NCBI GenBank assembly: GCA_030043855.1 | Contig: JASHWW010000111.1 | Location: forward strand, 1-16,418 | DNA length: 16,418 nucleotides | Direction: 5' to 3' | Origin: Thermoplasmata archaeon | Lineage (GTDB): Archaea; Thermoplasmatota; Thermoplasmata; Lutacidiplasmatales; UBA184 | Shown here: piece by piece, positions 6,682 through 14,344 of the stretch | How the letters are laid out: each line of letters opens with the position of its first letter | How positions within the stretch are numbered: position 1 is the stretch's first letter | Made by a program: the position numbers and the translations under genes | Notes under the pieces: generated by a model | What the model was told of the DNA's origin: nothing | The model's input: only the letters and a program-made list of their open reading frames with translations | Databases searched by the model: none

Positions 6682-7971
6682 TCACGCCGGGGCGTTGCCC
6701 CGACTCCGGGGGATCCATCGGACGACGGCCCCGATCGCCAGCACGGTGACGGCGACGAGCACGGGCCACCCCAGAAAGGGCGCGACGGCCAGCGACAGGG
6801 CGAGGGAGACGACCGCGATCGCGCGCGCTCGGCGGTCCGAGGTCCCGGTGGGACCGTGGATCCGGATCGCCGCGGCGGAACCGATGGCGTAGACTGCGAT
6901 CGCCGCTCCGCTCGCGACCAGGAGCGCGAGCGTCAGGTCGACGTCGAACAGGTAGTAGACGACGAACACGCCCGCACCGCCCAGGAACAGGGTCGTGAGA
7001 GCCGCGCGCGGGACGCCGGTCTCTGCGTCGATCGTGTGGAGGCGCCGGGGGAACGCTCCGTCGCCGGCCGCCGCGTAGACGACCCGGGACATCCCGGTCG
7101 AGTACGCGTTCACCACGCAGAAGATGATCACCACCGCGAGGATCGCCGTCCCCGCTGCACCGTACGGTCCGAATACGCTCCCGAGGATCGCGGCGAACGG
7201 GGCGACCCCGCCGCCGGCCTTGTCGGCCCCCGTACCGACCGTGACGAACGCGACCGCGAAGTACAGCAACCCGACGATCGCGACGCTCGCGTAGACCGCT
7301 CGCCGAAAGTCGCGGCGCGGATCGACGAACTCCTCCGCCACGTTCGAGACGTTCTCGTAGCCGAGGAACGACCAGAAGATCAGCGCCGCGGCGGTCCCGA
7401 TCGGGATCGCGCCGTACGGGGCGAACGGTTGGAACTGCCCGGCCCGCACCCGAACCCCGGCGAGCGCGATCGTGACGACGAGAAGTCCGGCGATCGCGAG
7501 CACGATGGCGATCTGGACGGCGTTGCTCAACCGGATGCCCCGGACGTTCACGGCGAACGCGGCGGCGACGATGCCGAATCCGAGCGCGAACGCTTCCGGT
7601 CGATCGATCGGGAACGCGTACCCGAGATACGCCGCCGCGATCAACGCCACCGCGGGGGCACCGACCATCGACCAGAGCGCGAACAACCACGCCGTCGGCG
7701 CCGCAAGCGTGCCACCGAACGCCTCCCGGGCGAAGGCGTAGATGCCTCCCGACTCCGGTCGACGGGCCGAGAGCGTCGCGAACGTCAGGGCGAAGGGGAG
7801 ACTCGCGACGGCCAGCATCGCCCAGGCGATCAGCGACGCGGGACCCGCCAATTGGGCCGCCAGCCCGGGGAGGACGAGGACTCCGGATCCGAGGACCGAC
7901 CCGACGTAGAGCGCGATCGCATTGCGCAGCCCGATCTCCCGCCGGAGGCCCGTCGACCCGTCGGAGGACAT
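6682..7971 (-). CDS. APC-family amino acid permease
   Basis: 429 residues with about 12 hydrophobic helices. The first helix carries the unwound substrate-site motif GSVLGSGVLVLPG (residues 24-36), and PESGGIYAFAREAFGG follows in helix 3 as expected for the APC superfamily (amino acid/polyamine/organocation). FWSFLGYENVSNVAEEF, in the middle, is the characteristic helix-6/loop region. It probably imports or exchanges amino acids across the cytoplasmic membrane; the specific substrate cannot be deduced. The ATG at 7971 has a CTTAAG box 28 nt upstream. The gene is divergent from the VOC gene with a 115-bp shared promoter region, and its stop is followed by a short hairpin. Confidence 0.88.
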   Translation of the reverse strand: MSSDGSTGLRREIGLRNAIALYVGSVLGSGVLVLPGLAAQLAGPASLIAWAMLAVASLPFALTFATLSARRPESGGIYAFAREAFGGTLAAPTAWLFALWSMVGAPAVALIAAAYLGYAFPIDRPEAFALGFGIVAAAFAVNVRGIRLSNAVQIAIVLAIAGLLVVTIALAGVRVRAGQFQPFAPYGAIPIGTAAALIFWSFLGYENVSNVAEEFVDPRRDFRRAVYASVAIVGLLYFAVAFVTVGTGADKAGGGVAPFAAILGSVFGPYGAAGTAILAVVIIFCVVNAYSTGMSRVVYAAAGDGAFPRRLHTIDAETGVPRAALTTLFLGGAGVFVVYYLFDVDLTLALLVASGAAIAVYAIGSAAAIRIHGPTGTSDRRARAIAVVSLALSLAVAPFLGWPVLVAVTVLAIGAVVRWIPRSRGNAPA

Positions 7972-7999
7972 GCTTGGAACGGCCTCTATCGGGCCCCGC

Positions 8000-8005
8000 C
8001 TTAAG
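8000..8005 (-). promoter_or_regulatory. Putative TATA box for the permease gene
   Basis: CTTAAG ends 28 nt before the ATG at 7971. It is self-complementary, so the orientation comes from its distance to that start. A G/C palindrome overlaps its upstream edge. Confidence 0.45.
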
Positions 8006-8018
8006 CCCCCAAGGGGGC
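8005..8018. promoter_or_regulatory. GC palindrome between divergent promoters, possible operator
   Basis: GCCCCC-AA-GGGGGC has perfect 6-bp arms around two bases. It abuts the permease TATA-like box on its upstream side and lies 39 bp from the VOC gene's box. Composition alone makes such a GC palindrome less surprising in this genome, so confidence is low. Confidence 0.3.
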
Positions 8019-8057
8019 GACGAAACGGCCCTCTCCTCGCCCGATCGGCGGTCAAGG

Positions 8058-8064
8058 ACTATCT
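8058..8064 (+). promoter_or_regulatory. Putative TATA box for the VOC-family gene
   Basis: ACTATCT ends 22 nt before the ATG at 8087, predicting a leaderless transcript. It resembles the CTTATC elements before tRNA-Lys and the oxidoreductase operon. Confidence 0.45.
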
Positions 8065-8086
8065 CCCGCGCCGGCATCGCCCGCCG

Positions 8087-8545
8087 ATGGCGTCGAAGGT
8101 TCGATTCGTGTACTCCGGGATCCGGGTGGCGAACCTCGCCCGATCGCTCCGGTTCTACCGGGCCGCCGGATTCCGGGTCGTGAAGAAGGGATGGTTCTCT
8201 CACGGGGGCCAGTGGGTGCACCTCGCCCTCCCCGGGTCCCCGCACCGCATCGAGCTCAACTACTATCCGAAGGGAACTCCGTTCTACGAACCGATCCGGC
8301 GCGGCGAGGCGTTCGATCACTTCGGCTTCTACGCGGACGATCCCCAGCGCTGGCTCCGTCGGATGATCCGGGCCGGGGCCCGCCCGAAGGTCGGCTTCGT
8401 GGACGGATGGGTCCAGCTGCTGTTCGTGGCCGACCCGGACGGGGTCTGGCACGGCGTCTGCGGACCGTCGGAGCCGGGAGCTCGCCCACCGCGACGACCG
8501 AGGCGCCGCGCCCGGCCGTCCTCCGGCCGACGTCGGTCGTCCTAG
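8087..8545 (+). CDS. VOC-superfamily (glyoxalase/dioxygenase fold) protein
   Basis: 152 residues. IRVANLARSLRFYRAAGFRVVKKG is the N-terminal beta-alpha-beta unit of the vicinal oxygen chelate fold, and the second unit runs from FDHFGFYADDP to FVADPDGVWHGVCGP. Against glyoxalase I, Glu in HRIELNYY and His in FDHFG appear kept, but the first His is replaced (YSGIRV) and the final Glu of DPDG-x-W-x-E is Gly. The metal site is thus altered and the reaction unknown. The last 25 or so residues are Arg/Pro/Ser-rich and lie outside the fold. The ATG at 8087 is supported by the TATA-like box 22 nt upstream. Its stop overlaps that of the convergent gene in the palindrome CTAG. Confidence 0.78.
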   Translation: MASKVRFVYSGIRVANLARSLRFYRAAGFRVVKKGWFSHGGQWVHLALPGSPHRIELNYYPKGTPFYEPIRRGEAFDHFGFYADDPQRWLRRMIRAGARPKVGFVDGWVQLLFVADPDGVWHGVCGPSEPGARPPRRPRRRARPSSGRRRSS

Positions 8546-9585
8546 GTCGCGACGTCCGGACCGTTCCAGGCCCGGGACCGCGCGCAATCGGAGCACCACG
8601 TCTGTCCGTGCTGGATCACGGCGAGCGTCCGACACCGGGCGCAGACCGGGTCGTCGCACGCGGGGCACGGCTCCCAGGCGTCCTCGCGACCGAGGTCCCG
8701 CTCGCAGGTCGCACACGACCCCGATGGTTCGGTCGTCCGGGAGCCGCGAGAGGTCCACGGCACGACCGTGAGATTGGGCGGCTGGAGCCGGGTCGTCGCC
8801 ACGACGGCCGGCGTCGGGACTGGCGTCGGAGGGATCGCTGCGGCGAGCCCGGCGTCCCACTCTCCGCTCGGGTCCTCGAAGGTGACGTCCGGAAGCCCGT
8901 CCAATTCGCGTCCGGCCACCGGAGGAAACGCGTGCTGGGCGAGCGCGCGACCCAGCCGAATCGCGGCCTCGGTCGCGGCTCGCCCGGAATCTCCCTCATC
9001 GTACGGGGGTCGGAGCGGCGTCAATCGACCGCCGGAGACCGCCCAGTCGGGCCGCTTCGCGATCCGCTCCGGCGCGCCGGCCGGTTCGGTGGCGGAGTAG
9101 GCCGTCTCCCGGACCGGACCGACGAGCTCGACCGGGAGCGCCGAGATCGCATCGGAGAGCCAGTGGGTCCACAGCTGGTCGGCCGACGGAGAGAGCGGGG
9201 CTCGGGCGGCCGTGGGGGCCAACGGGCGCACCGGAATCGGGGCGCTCCTCCCGGGGGCGGCGAGCCGAGGAGGCGGGGGTTCGACCGGCGCGTCGTCGAG
9301 CGGCCGACCTCCGTCCTCGGGGATCCGTCTCGCCCCCGGATGCGGCCGAGCGAACCGCAGCAGGGCGGCCCCCGCGGCCGCCCCCGCTCCGACGCCGAGG
9401 AACGCGAGCGGCGCGTACGGACCCAGGTGGACCGTCGGATGCGCCTCGAGGAGGACGCCCCACGTGAAGCTCCCCGAGGCGGCCACCGGCAGCAGATGGC
9501 GTTCCGCCCGGCGATGCCATCGCGCCCGTCGGGCCGGTCGGCCGAACGCACGCTCGTCGCGAGCGGAGGCCCACCGAGAGTCCAC
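8542..9585 (-). CDS. Membrane protein with C-terminal eight-cysteine zinc-finger region, function unknown
   Basis: 347 residues, not recognised. A basic N-terminus is followed by two hydrophobic segments (about 31-48 and 57-79), then a Pro/Ala-rich linker (about 80-140) and a soluble middle region. The C-terminal 60 residues hold four CxxC pairs: C291/C294, C307/C310, C315/C318 and C331/C334, with spacing C-x2-C-x12-C-x2-C-x4-C-x2-C-x12-C-x2-C. That fits either two tandem zinc ribbons or a cross-brace finger of RING/FYVE type. The start is GTG at 9585; no in-frame ATG lies close upstream. It sits 86 nt after the threonine synthase gene and may be co-transcribed with it. Overlapping plus-strand frames are Arg/Gly-rich shadows. 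Confidence 0.72.
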   Translation of the reverse strand: MDSRWASARDERAFGRPARRARWHRRAERHLLPVAASGSFTWGVLLEAHPTVHLGPYAPLAFLGVGAGAAAGAALLRFARPHPGARRIPEDGGRPLDDAPVEPPPPRLAAPGRSAPIPVRPLAPTAARAPLSPSADQLWTHWLSDAISALPVELVGPVRETAYSATEPAGAPERIAKRPDWAVSGGRLTPLRPPYDEGDSGRAATEAAIRLGRALAQHAFPPVAGRELDGLPDVTFEDPSGEWDAGLAAAIPPTPVPTPAVVATTRLQPPNLTVVPWTSRGSRTTEPSGSCATCERDLGREDAWEPCPACDDPVCARCRTLAVIQHGQTWCSDCARSRAWNGPDVAT

Positions 9586-9671
9586 GGGGGAGGAGCCCGG
9601 GGCGGTGGGGATGAACCCTTCGGCCGAGCGGAAGGCGGAGGACCGGTCGGCGGCCGTTCCGGAGCCGGAGG

Positions 9672-10847
<1,176 letters not shown>

Positions 10848-10907
10848 GGCGGGCCATTCGGGCGGGGTCCGATAACGCTCCTCCCCCCGGGTTCCCGTGG
10901 AGGTGAG

Positions 10908-10915
10908 TTCAAATA
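10908..10915. promoter_or_regulatory. AT-rich element in the thrC/amt divergent region, possible shared TATA box
   Basis: TTCAAATA (TATTTGAA on the minus strand) is the only AT-rich block in the 183-bp gap. On the minus strand it would start a thrC transcript near 10885, with a leader of about 35-40 nt. On the plus strand it would start an amt transcript near 10935-10940, with a leader of about 90 nt. Either or both directions are possible. Confidence 0.45.
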
Positions 10916-10935
10916 GGGCGGGCCGGCGCGAACGC

Positions 10936-10957
10936 GGGTCGGTGACGCCCCCGACCC
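10936..10957 (+). promoter_or_regulatory. Inverted repeat in the possible amt leader
   Basis: GGGTCGG (10936-10942) and CCGACCC (10951-10957) are perfect 7-bp arms around an 8-nt loop, 73 nt before the amt ATG. If transcription starts at the AT-rich element upstream, this lies at the 5' end of the mRNA. It could be an RNA hairpin or a DNA operator. No other structure was seen in the rest of this gap. Confidence 0.35.
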
Positions 10958-11030
10958 TCGCCGACCGGCCCGCGGGGCTCGCGTTCGGCCGGACGGGCCA
11001 GGACGGACGGTCGCCGGGGTTCGTTCTCGG

Positions 11031-12338
11031 ATGATCGGGGCGACCTACCAGATCCTGGTCAACAACCTCTGGGTCCTGCTGGCCGGGCTGCTCGTCTTCA
11101 CGATGACCGTCTCGGTCGGCCTTCTGGAGGTCGGCGAGCTCGGCGCATCGTTCGCCTACAGCCTCTACAAGACGCTGTACTTCACCGGCGCGGCCCTCGT
11201 CGTGATGGCGGCCGTCGGATTCAACACCGCCTTCGCGCCGACGTGGCACGGCGTGATCGGGAACCCGACGTACGCCCCCGGGCTGTTCCTCGGCGGGTTC
11301 ACCTCGAGCGCCGGGAACCCGGTGACCGACACCTGGTGGTCGATGCAACCCGGGTACTTCGGCACCGGGCTCTCCGTCGGAACCTACTTCCTGTTCGAGA
11401 CCGCGTTCGCGGCCGTCACCCTCGCGCTCGTCGGCGTGGTCTTCCTCCGCAAGGTCAAGCCGTCGGTCGTCGCCGTCTACACGATCGTCTACTTCGCCGT
11501 GATCTGGAACCTGCCGGCCGCTTGGATCTGGAACCCGACCGGTTGGCTCGCGAAGATGGGCATGGTCGACTTCGCCGGGGGGCTCGTCGTCCACGGCGCC
11601 GCGGGCGCCGCCGGCCTCGGGGTCCTCCTGCAGATCTGGCGGGAGGAACGGGCCCGTGGGCTGACCCGGTCGGTGGCCGTCCCCCTGAACGTCCGGCCCG
11701 CCTGGTTCACCCTCGCCATCCTGCTCCTGTGGGTCGGCTGGTTCGGGTTCAACCCGGGCAGCGTCCTGCAGTTCAACGACGAAGCGATCGTGGTCGTCCT
11801 CACGACGTTCCTGGCCGCCGCGGCCGCGATGTTCTCGGTCCTCGCCGCGACCGGGATCGCCAACCGCCAGGCGCCGTCGATCGTCGACGCCGGCAACGGC
11901 GTCCTGATGGGCCTCATCGTGATCACCCCGCTCGCGGGGTTCGTCAGCCCCGGGAGCGCGCTCGTCCTCGGGCTGCTCGCCGGCCCGCTGTTCGTGCTCG
12001 CGGAGCGGTACTGCGCGCGGCTCACCTGGTGCACCGACCCGGTCGGCCTCCTGCCGGGACACCTCGTCGGCGGCCTCTTCGGGGTCGGGATGATCGCCTT
12101 CTTCGCGCAGACGCAGTTCGCCGGACCCGCCGGGGCGCCCGGACTGCCCAACGGCCTCCTGTTCGGGGGCGGGATGGCGGCGGCCCACCAGTTCGGCGTC
12201 GAGCTGTTCGGGATCGTCGCGGTGATGGCGACCGTCTTCGCCCTCTCGTTCGTAACCGTCGCGATCCTGGCGAAGGTCTTCGGCGGGATCACCCCCGCTC
12301 CGGGGGCCGAACCGCCCGGCGCACCGACCGACCTCTGA
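11031..12338 (+). CDS. amt: Ammonium transporter (Amt family)
   Basis: 435 residues, polytopic (about 11 helices). Conserved landmarks: the helix-5 motif DFAGGLVVH with Asp180 and the first pore histidine His188; WFGFNPGS (237-244); GNGVLMGLIVITP (288-300); and the second pore histidine His344 in PGHLVGG. LLEVGE in helix 1 replaces the usual ALFYGG/ALLEAG. The canonical ITPALI-x-G-x-x-AER region of helix 3 is changed (VTLALVGVVFLRK), so this is a divergent member. It would conduct ammonium/ammonia across the cytoplasmic membrane. No glnK gene is adjacent, unlike in many archaeal amt loci. The ATG at 11031 has no in-frame alternative nearby and no clear Shine-Dalgarno match. Confidence 0.9.
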   Translation: MIGATYQILVNNLWVLLAGLLVFTMTVSVGLLEVGELGASFAYSLYKTLYFTGAALVVMAAVGFNTAFAPTWHGVIGNPTYAPGLFLGGFTSSAGNPVTDTWWSMQPGYFGTGLSVGTYFLFETAFAAVTLALVGVVFLRKVKPSVVAVYTIVYFAVIWNLPAAWIWNPTGWLAKMGMVDFAGGLVVHGAAGAAGLGVLLQIWREERARGLTRSVAVPLNVRPAWFTLAILLLWVGWFGFNPGSVLQFNDEAIVVVLTTFLAAAAAMFSVLAATGIANRQAPSIVDAGNGVLMGLIVITPLAGFVSPGSALVLGLLAGPLFVLAERYCARLTWCTDPVGLLPGHLVGGLFGVGMIAFFAQTQFAGPAGAPGLPNGLLFGGGMAAAHQFGVELFGIVAVMATVFALSFVTVAILAKVFGGITPAPGAEPPGAPTDL

Positions 12339-12391
12339 CGGTCGCCCGGGTCCCGGCGCCGGGGCAGTGGCCCGGACGCCCCCTCCTCCTT

Positions 12392-12428
12392 AAGTAACCC
12401 AAAGTAATTGAATGGAGTGAGGTTACTT
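12392..12428. promoter_or_regulatory. Repeated AAGTAA half-sites around the pirin promoter, candidate operator
   Basis: AAGTAACC (12392-12399) and GGTTACTT (12421-12428) form a perfect 8-bp inverted repeat with a 21-nt spacer. A third AAGTAA (12402-12407) lies exactly 10 bp after the first, on the same face of the helix. It overlaps the AT-rich AAAGTAATT (12401-12409), which sits 21 nt before the ATG at 12431 and is the likely TATA box. The right arm ends 2 nt before the ATG, so a bound regulator could block initiation of a leaderless mRNA. Confidence 0.6.
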
Positions 12429-12430
12429 CC

Positions 12431-13306
12431 ATGACCGACCCCGTCCGATCCATCGTCCGCCGGTTCCCCGGCGTCCCCACGCTCGAAGGCGCCGGCGTCC
12501 GCCTCCGCCGATCGTTCTCCAACGCCGAAGTGCCGCTGTTCGACCCGTTCCTCCTGCTCGACCGGTTCGGGTCGACGAATCCGGCCGACTACCTAGCCGG
12601 CTTCCCGTGGCACCCCCACCGCGGCATCGAGACCGTCACCTACGTGCTGGACGGCCGGGTCGCCCACGGCGACACGCTCGGCAACGCCGGCGTCATCGGG
12701 CCGGGCGACGTCCAGTGGATGAACTCCGGCAGCGGCATCATCCACCAGGAGATGCCGCAGCGCACGGAAGGCGCGATGAGCGGCTTCCAGCTTTGGGTCA
12801 ACCTGCCCGCCACCGAGAAGATGTCGGTACCCGCCTACCGGGGACTCTCGGCCGGCGAGATCCCCGAGGTGCGCAACGACGCCGGGGACCGGGTGAAGGT
12901 CGTCGCCGGCACCTACGGCGGGGTGGAGGGGCCGGTGCAGGGGATTCCGGTCGACCCGACCTATCTGGACGTCACGGTCCCGGCGGGCGGCGCGTTCGCG
13001 CTGCCGACCCATCCGGGCCACACGGTCTTCGCCCACGCCATCGATGGCGCGGGCCGGTTCGACGGGCACGACGCGGCGCCGATCGCCGGCGGCGAGACCG
13101 TCCTGTTCGGCGACGGCGACGCGGTCCGCGCGACGGCCGGGGACGCAGGCTTGCGCTTCCTCCTCGTCTCGGGGCGTCCGCTCCACGAGCCGGTCGCCTG
13201 GTACGGACCGATCGTGATGAACACGCGTCAGCAGCTCCTCGACGCGGTGCGCGAGCTCGACCACGGCGACTTCGTCAAGCACCGGCGGCCGATCGTCGAG
13301 GAGTAG
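12431..13306 (+). CDS. Pirin family protein
   Basis: 291 residues; a two-domain cupin. The N-terminal domain keeps all four metal ligands of pirin: His61 and His63 in FPWHPHRGIETVTY, and His105 and Glu107 in SGSGIIHQEMP. GFQLWVNLP follows, as in the family. The C-terminal cupin (about 170-270) lacks ligands, as is usual. Pirins are cytosolic Fe-binding proteins, some with quercetinase activity and others acting as redox-responsive cofactors; neither role can be chosen here. The ATG is supported by an AT-rich box 21 nt upstream and lies immediately after an operator-like repeat, suggesting regulated expression. It is 92 nt after amt and convergent with lysK (9-bp gap). Confidence 0.92.
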   Translation: MTDPVRSIVRRFPGVPTLEGAGVRLRRSFSNAEVPLFDPFLLLDRFGSTNPADYLAGFPWHPHRGIETVTYVLDGRVAHGDTLGNAGVIGPGDVQWMNSGSGIIHQEMPQRTEGAMSGFQLWVNLPATEKMSVPAYRGLSAGEIPEVRNDAGDRVKVVAGTYGGVEGPVQGIPVDPTYLDVTVPAGGAFALPTHPGHTVFAHAIDGAGRFDGHDAAPIAGGETVLFGDGDAVRATAGDAGLRFLLVSGRPLHEPVAWYGPIVMNTRQQLLDAVRELDHGDFVKHRRPIVEE

Positions 13307-13315
13307 GCCGATCGG

Positions 13316-14344
13316 CTAGCCGAGGGCGAGCTGGGCCAACGCCGACCGCAGCACGCGGACGGCGCGACGGAGGTCCCGGACCCGGACCGCTTCGCGGGCG
13401 GTGTGGTCGAGGCGGGCCTCGCCCGGTCCGTACGCGGCGCCGGGGACCTTCCATCGCGGCACGACCAGGTTGAGGTCCGACGTGCCGGCCTTGCGCCAGA
13501 GGGTCGGTCGGGCCCCCTCGGCCCGGATCCCGGCCTCGAGGGCCAACACCACGGGATTGGTGCGGGGCACCTCGGCCGGCTCGACGCGTACCGTGACCGC
13601 GAGCGACGGACGGCCGGGCGTCCGGGGCAGGGACCGGAGGAGGTCGCGGGTCGAAAGACCCGGCGGCAGCCGGAAGTCGACGGTGACGCGGGCGACCTCG
13701 TCGTCGCCGGGGCTCTGCCCCAGGAGGCCGACGACCTTCGCGGTCAGCGACCGGAACGGCGTCTCCCCCGCCCGGGCGGCGGCGAACGCGCGGACGGCGA
13801 CGACCCAGTCGACCGCGAGGTCGGCCGCCGTCGGGAACGGGGACGAGTAGTGGGTCCGGGTCGAGCGGAACGTCGCCTCGACGCGGAGCTCGCCCTTGTA
13901 GCCGACCGTGACGCCGTCCCAGCCGCTCGGCTCGCCCGCGATCAGCCGGTCCGGCGGCCCCCGACGGACCAGGTGGCGGGCCCCCCGACTGTCGGTCTCC
14001 TCGCCGACGGCCGCGACGACGGTGAACCGCCCCGGTCCCGCGAAGTCCGCCCCGGCGACGAGCGCGGCCGCCAGGGGTCCCTTCGCATCGACCGTCCCGC
14101 GGCCGTGGATCCGGCCCGCCGCCCGACGCACGGGAAGGCGGCCCTCGACCGTGTCGATGTGCCCCAGGAACATCGTCTCGGGGCGGCCGGCGCCGCGCAC
14201 GGCGATCCCGTTCCCCGCCGCGTCGACCCGGGCCCGGTAGCCGAGCTGCCGCGCGATCCGCACGAACTCCCAGACGGCCGACCGCTCGTTCCCGGACGGG
14301 CTGTACCGGGCGACGAGGCGCTCCAGCACCTCGACCTCATCCAC
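13316..14344 (-). CDS. lysK: [LysW]-lysine/[LysW]-ornithine hydrolase
   Basis: 342 residues; an M20-family metallopeptidase that releases lysine (or ornithine) from the carrier protein LysW, the last step of the pathway. Metal-site signatures are in order: GHIDT (His62, Asp64), GTVDAKGPLAA (Asp86), VGEETDS (Glu115/Glu116), AGEPSG (Glu138) and a C-terminal His314 in LDHTAREAV. Length suits LysK rather than the longer ArgE/DapE enzymes. The start is a GTG at 14344, overlapping lysJ by 8 nt, with GGAGGT 8 nt upstream. It is the last gene of the lysYZJK cluster. Whether lysine, ornithine or both are made is not decidable here. Confidence 0.9.
   Translation of the reverse strand: MDEVEVLERLVARYSPSGNERSAVWEFVRIARQLGYRARVDAAGNGIAVRGAGRPETMFLGHIDTVEGRLPVRRAAGRIHGRGTVDAKGPLAAALVAGADFAGPGRFTVVAAVGEETDSRGARHLVRRGPPDRLIAGEPSGWDGVTVGYKGELRVEATFRSTRTHYSSPFPTAADLAVDWVVAVRAFAAARAGETPFRSLTAKVVGLLGQSPGDDEVARVTVDFRLPPGLSTRDLLRSLPRTPGRPSLAVTVRVEPAEVPRTNPVVLALEAGIRAEGARPTLWRKAGTSDLNLVVPRWKVPGAAYGPGEARLDHTAREAVRVRDLRRAVRVLRSALAQLALG

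Noticed and set aside
6625..6693. Intact tRNA gene on the minus strand
   Set aside because: Only the T-arm and a partial acceptor match. The D-arm, position-8 T and an anticodon arm are missing, and the 5' part lies in the permease coding sequence.
5956..8004. 682-codon plus-strand frame opposite the exported protein and permease
   Set aside because: It is a highly charged Arg/Asp/Glu-rich shadow. The opposite strand encodes an unmistakable 12-helix permease.
12412..12417. Two-codon upstream frame (ATG GAG TGA) before pirin
   Set aside because: If transcription starts at or near the pirin ATG, this lies outside the mRNA. Such short matches are common by chance.
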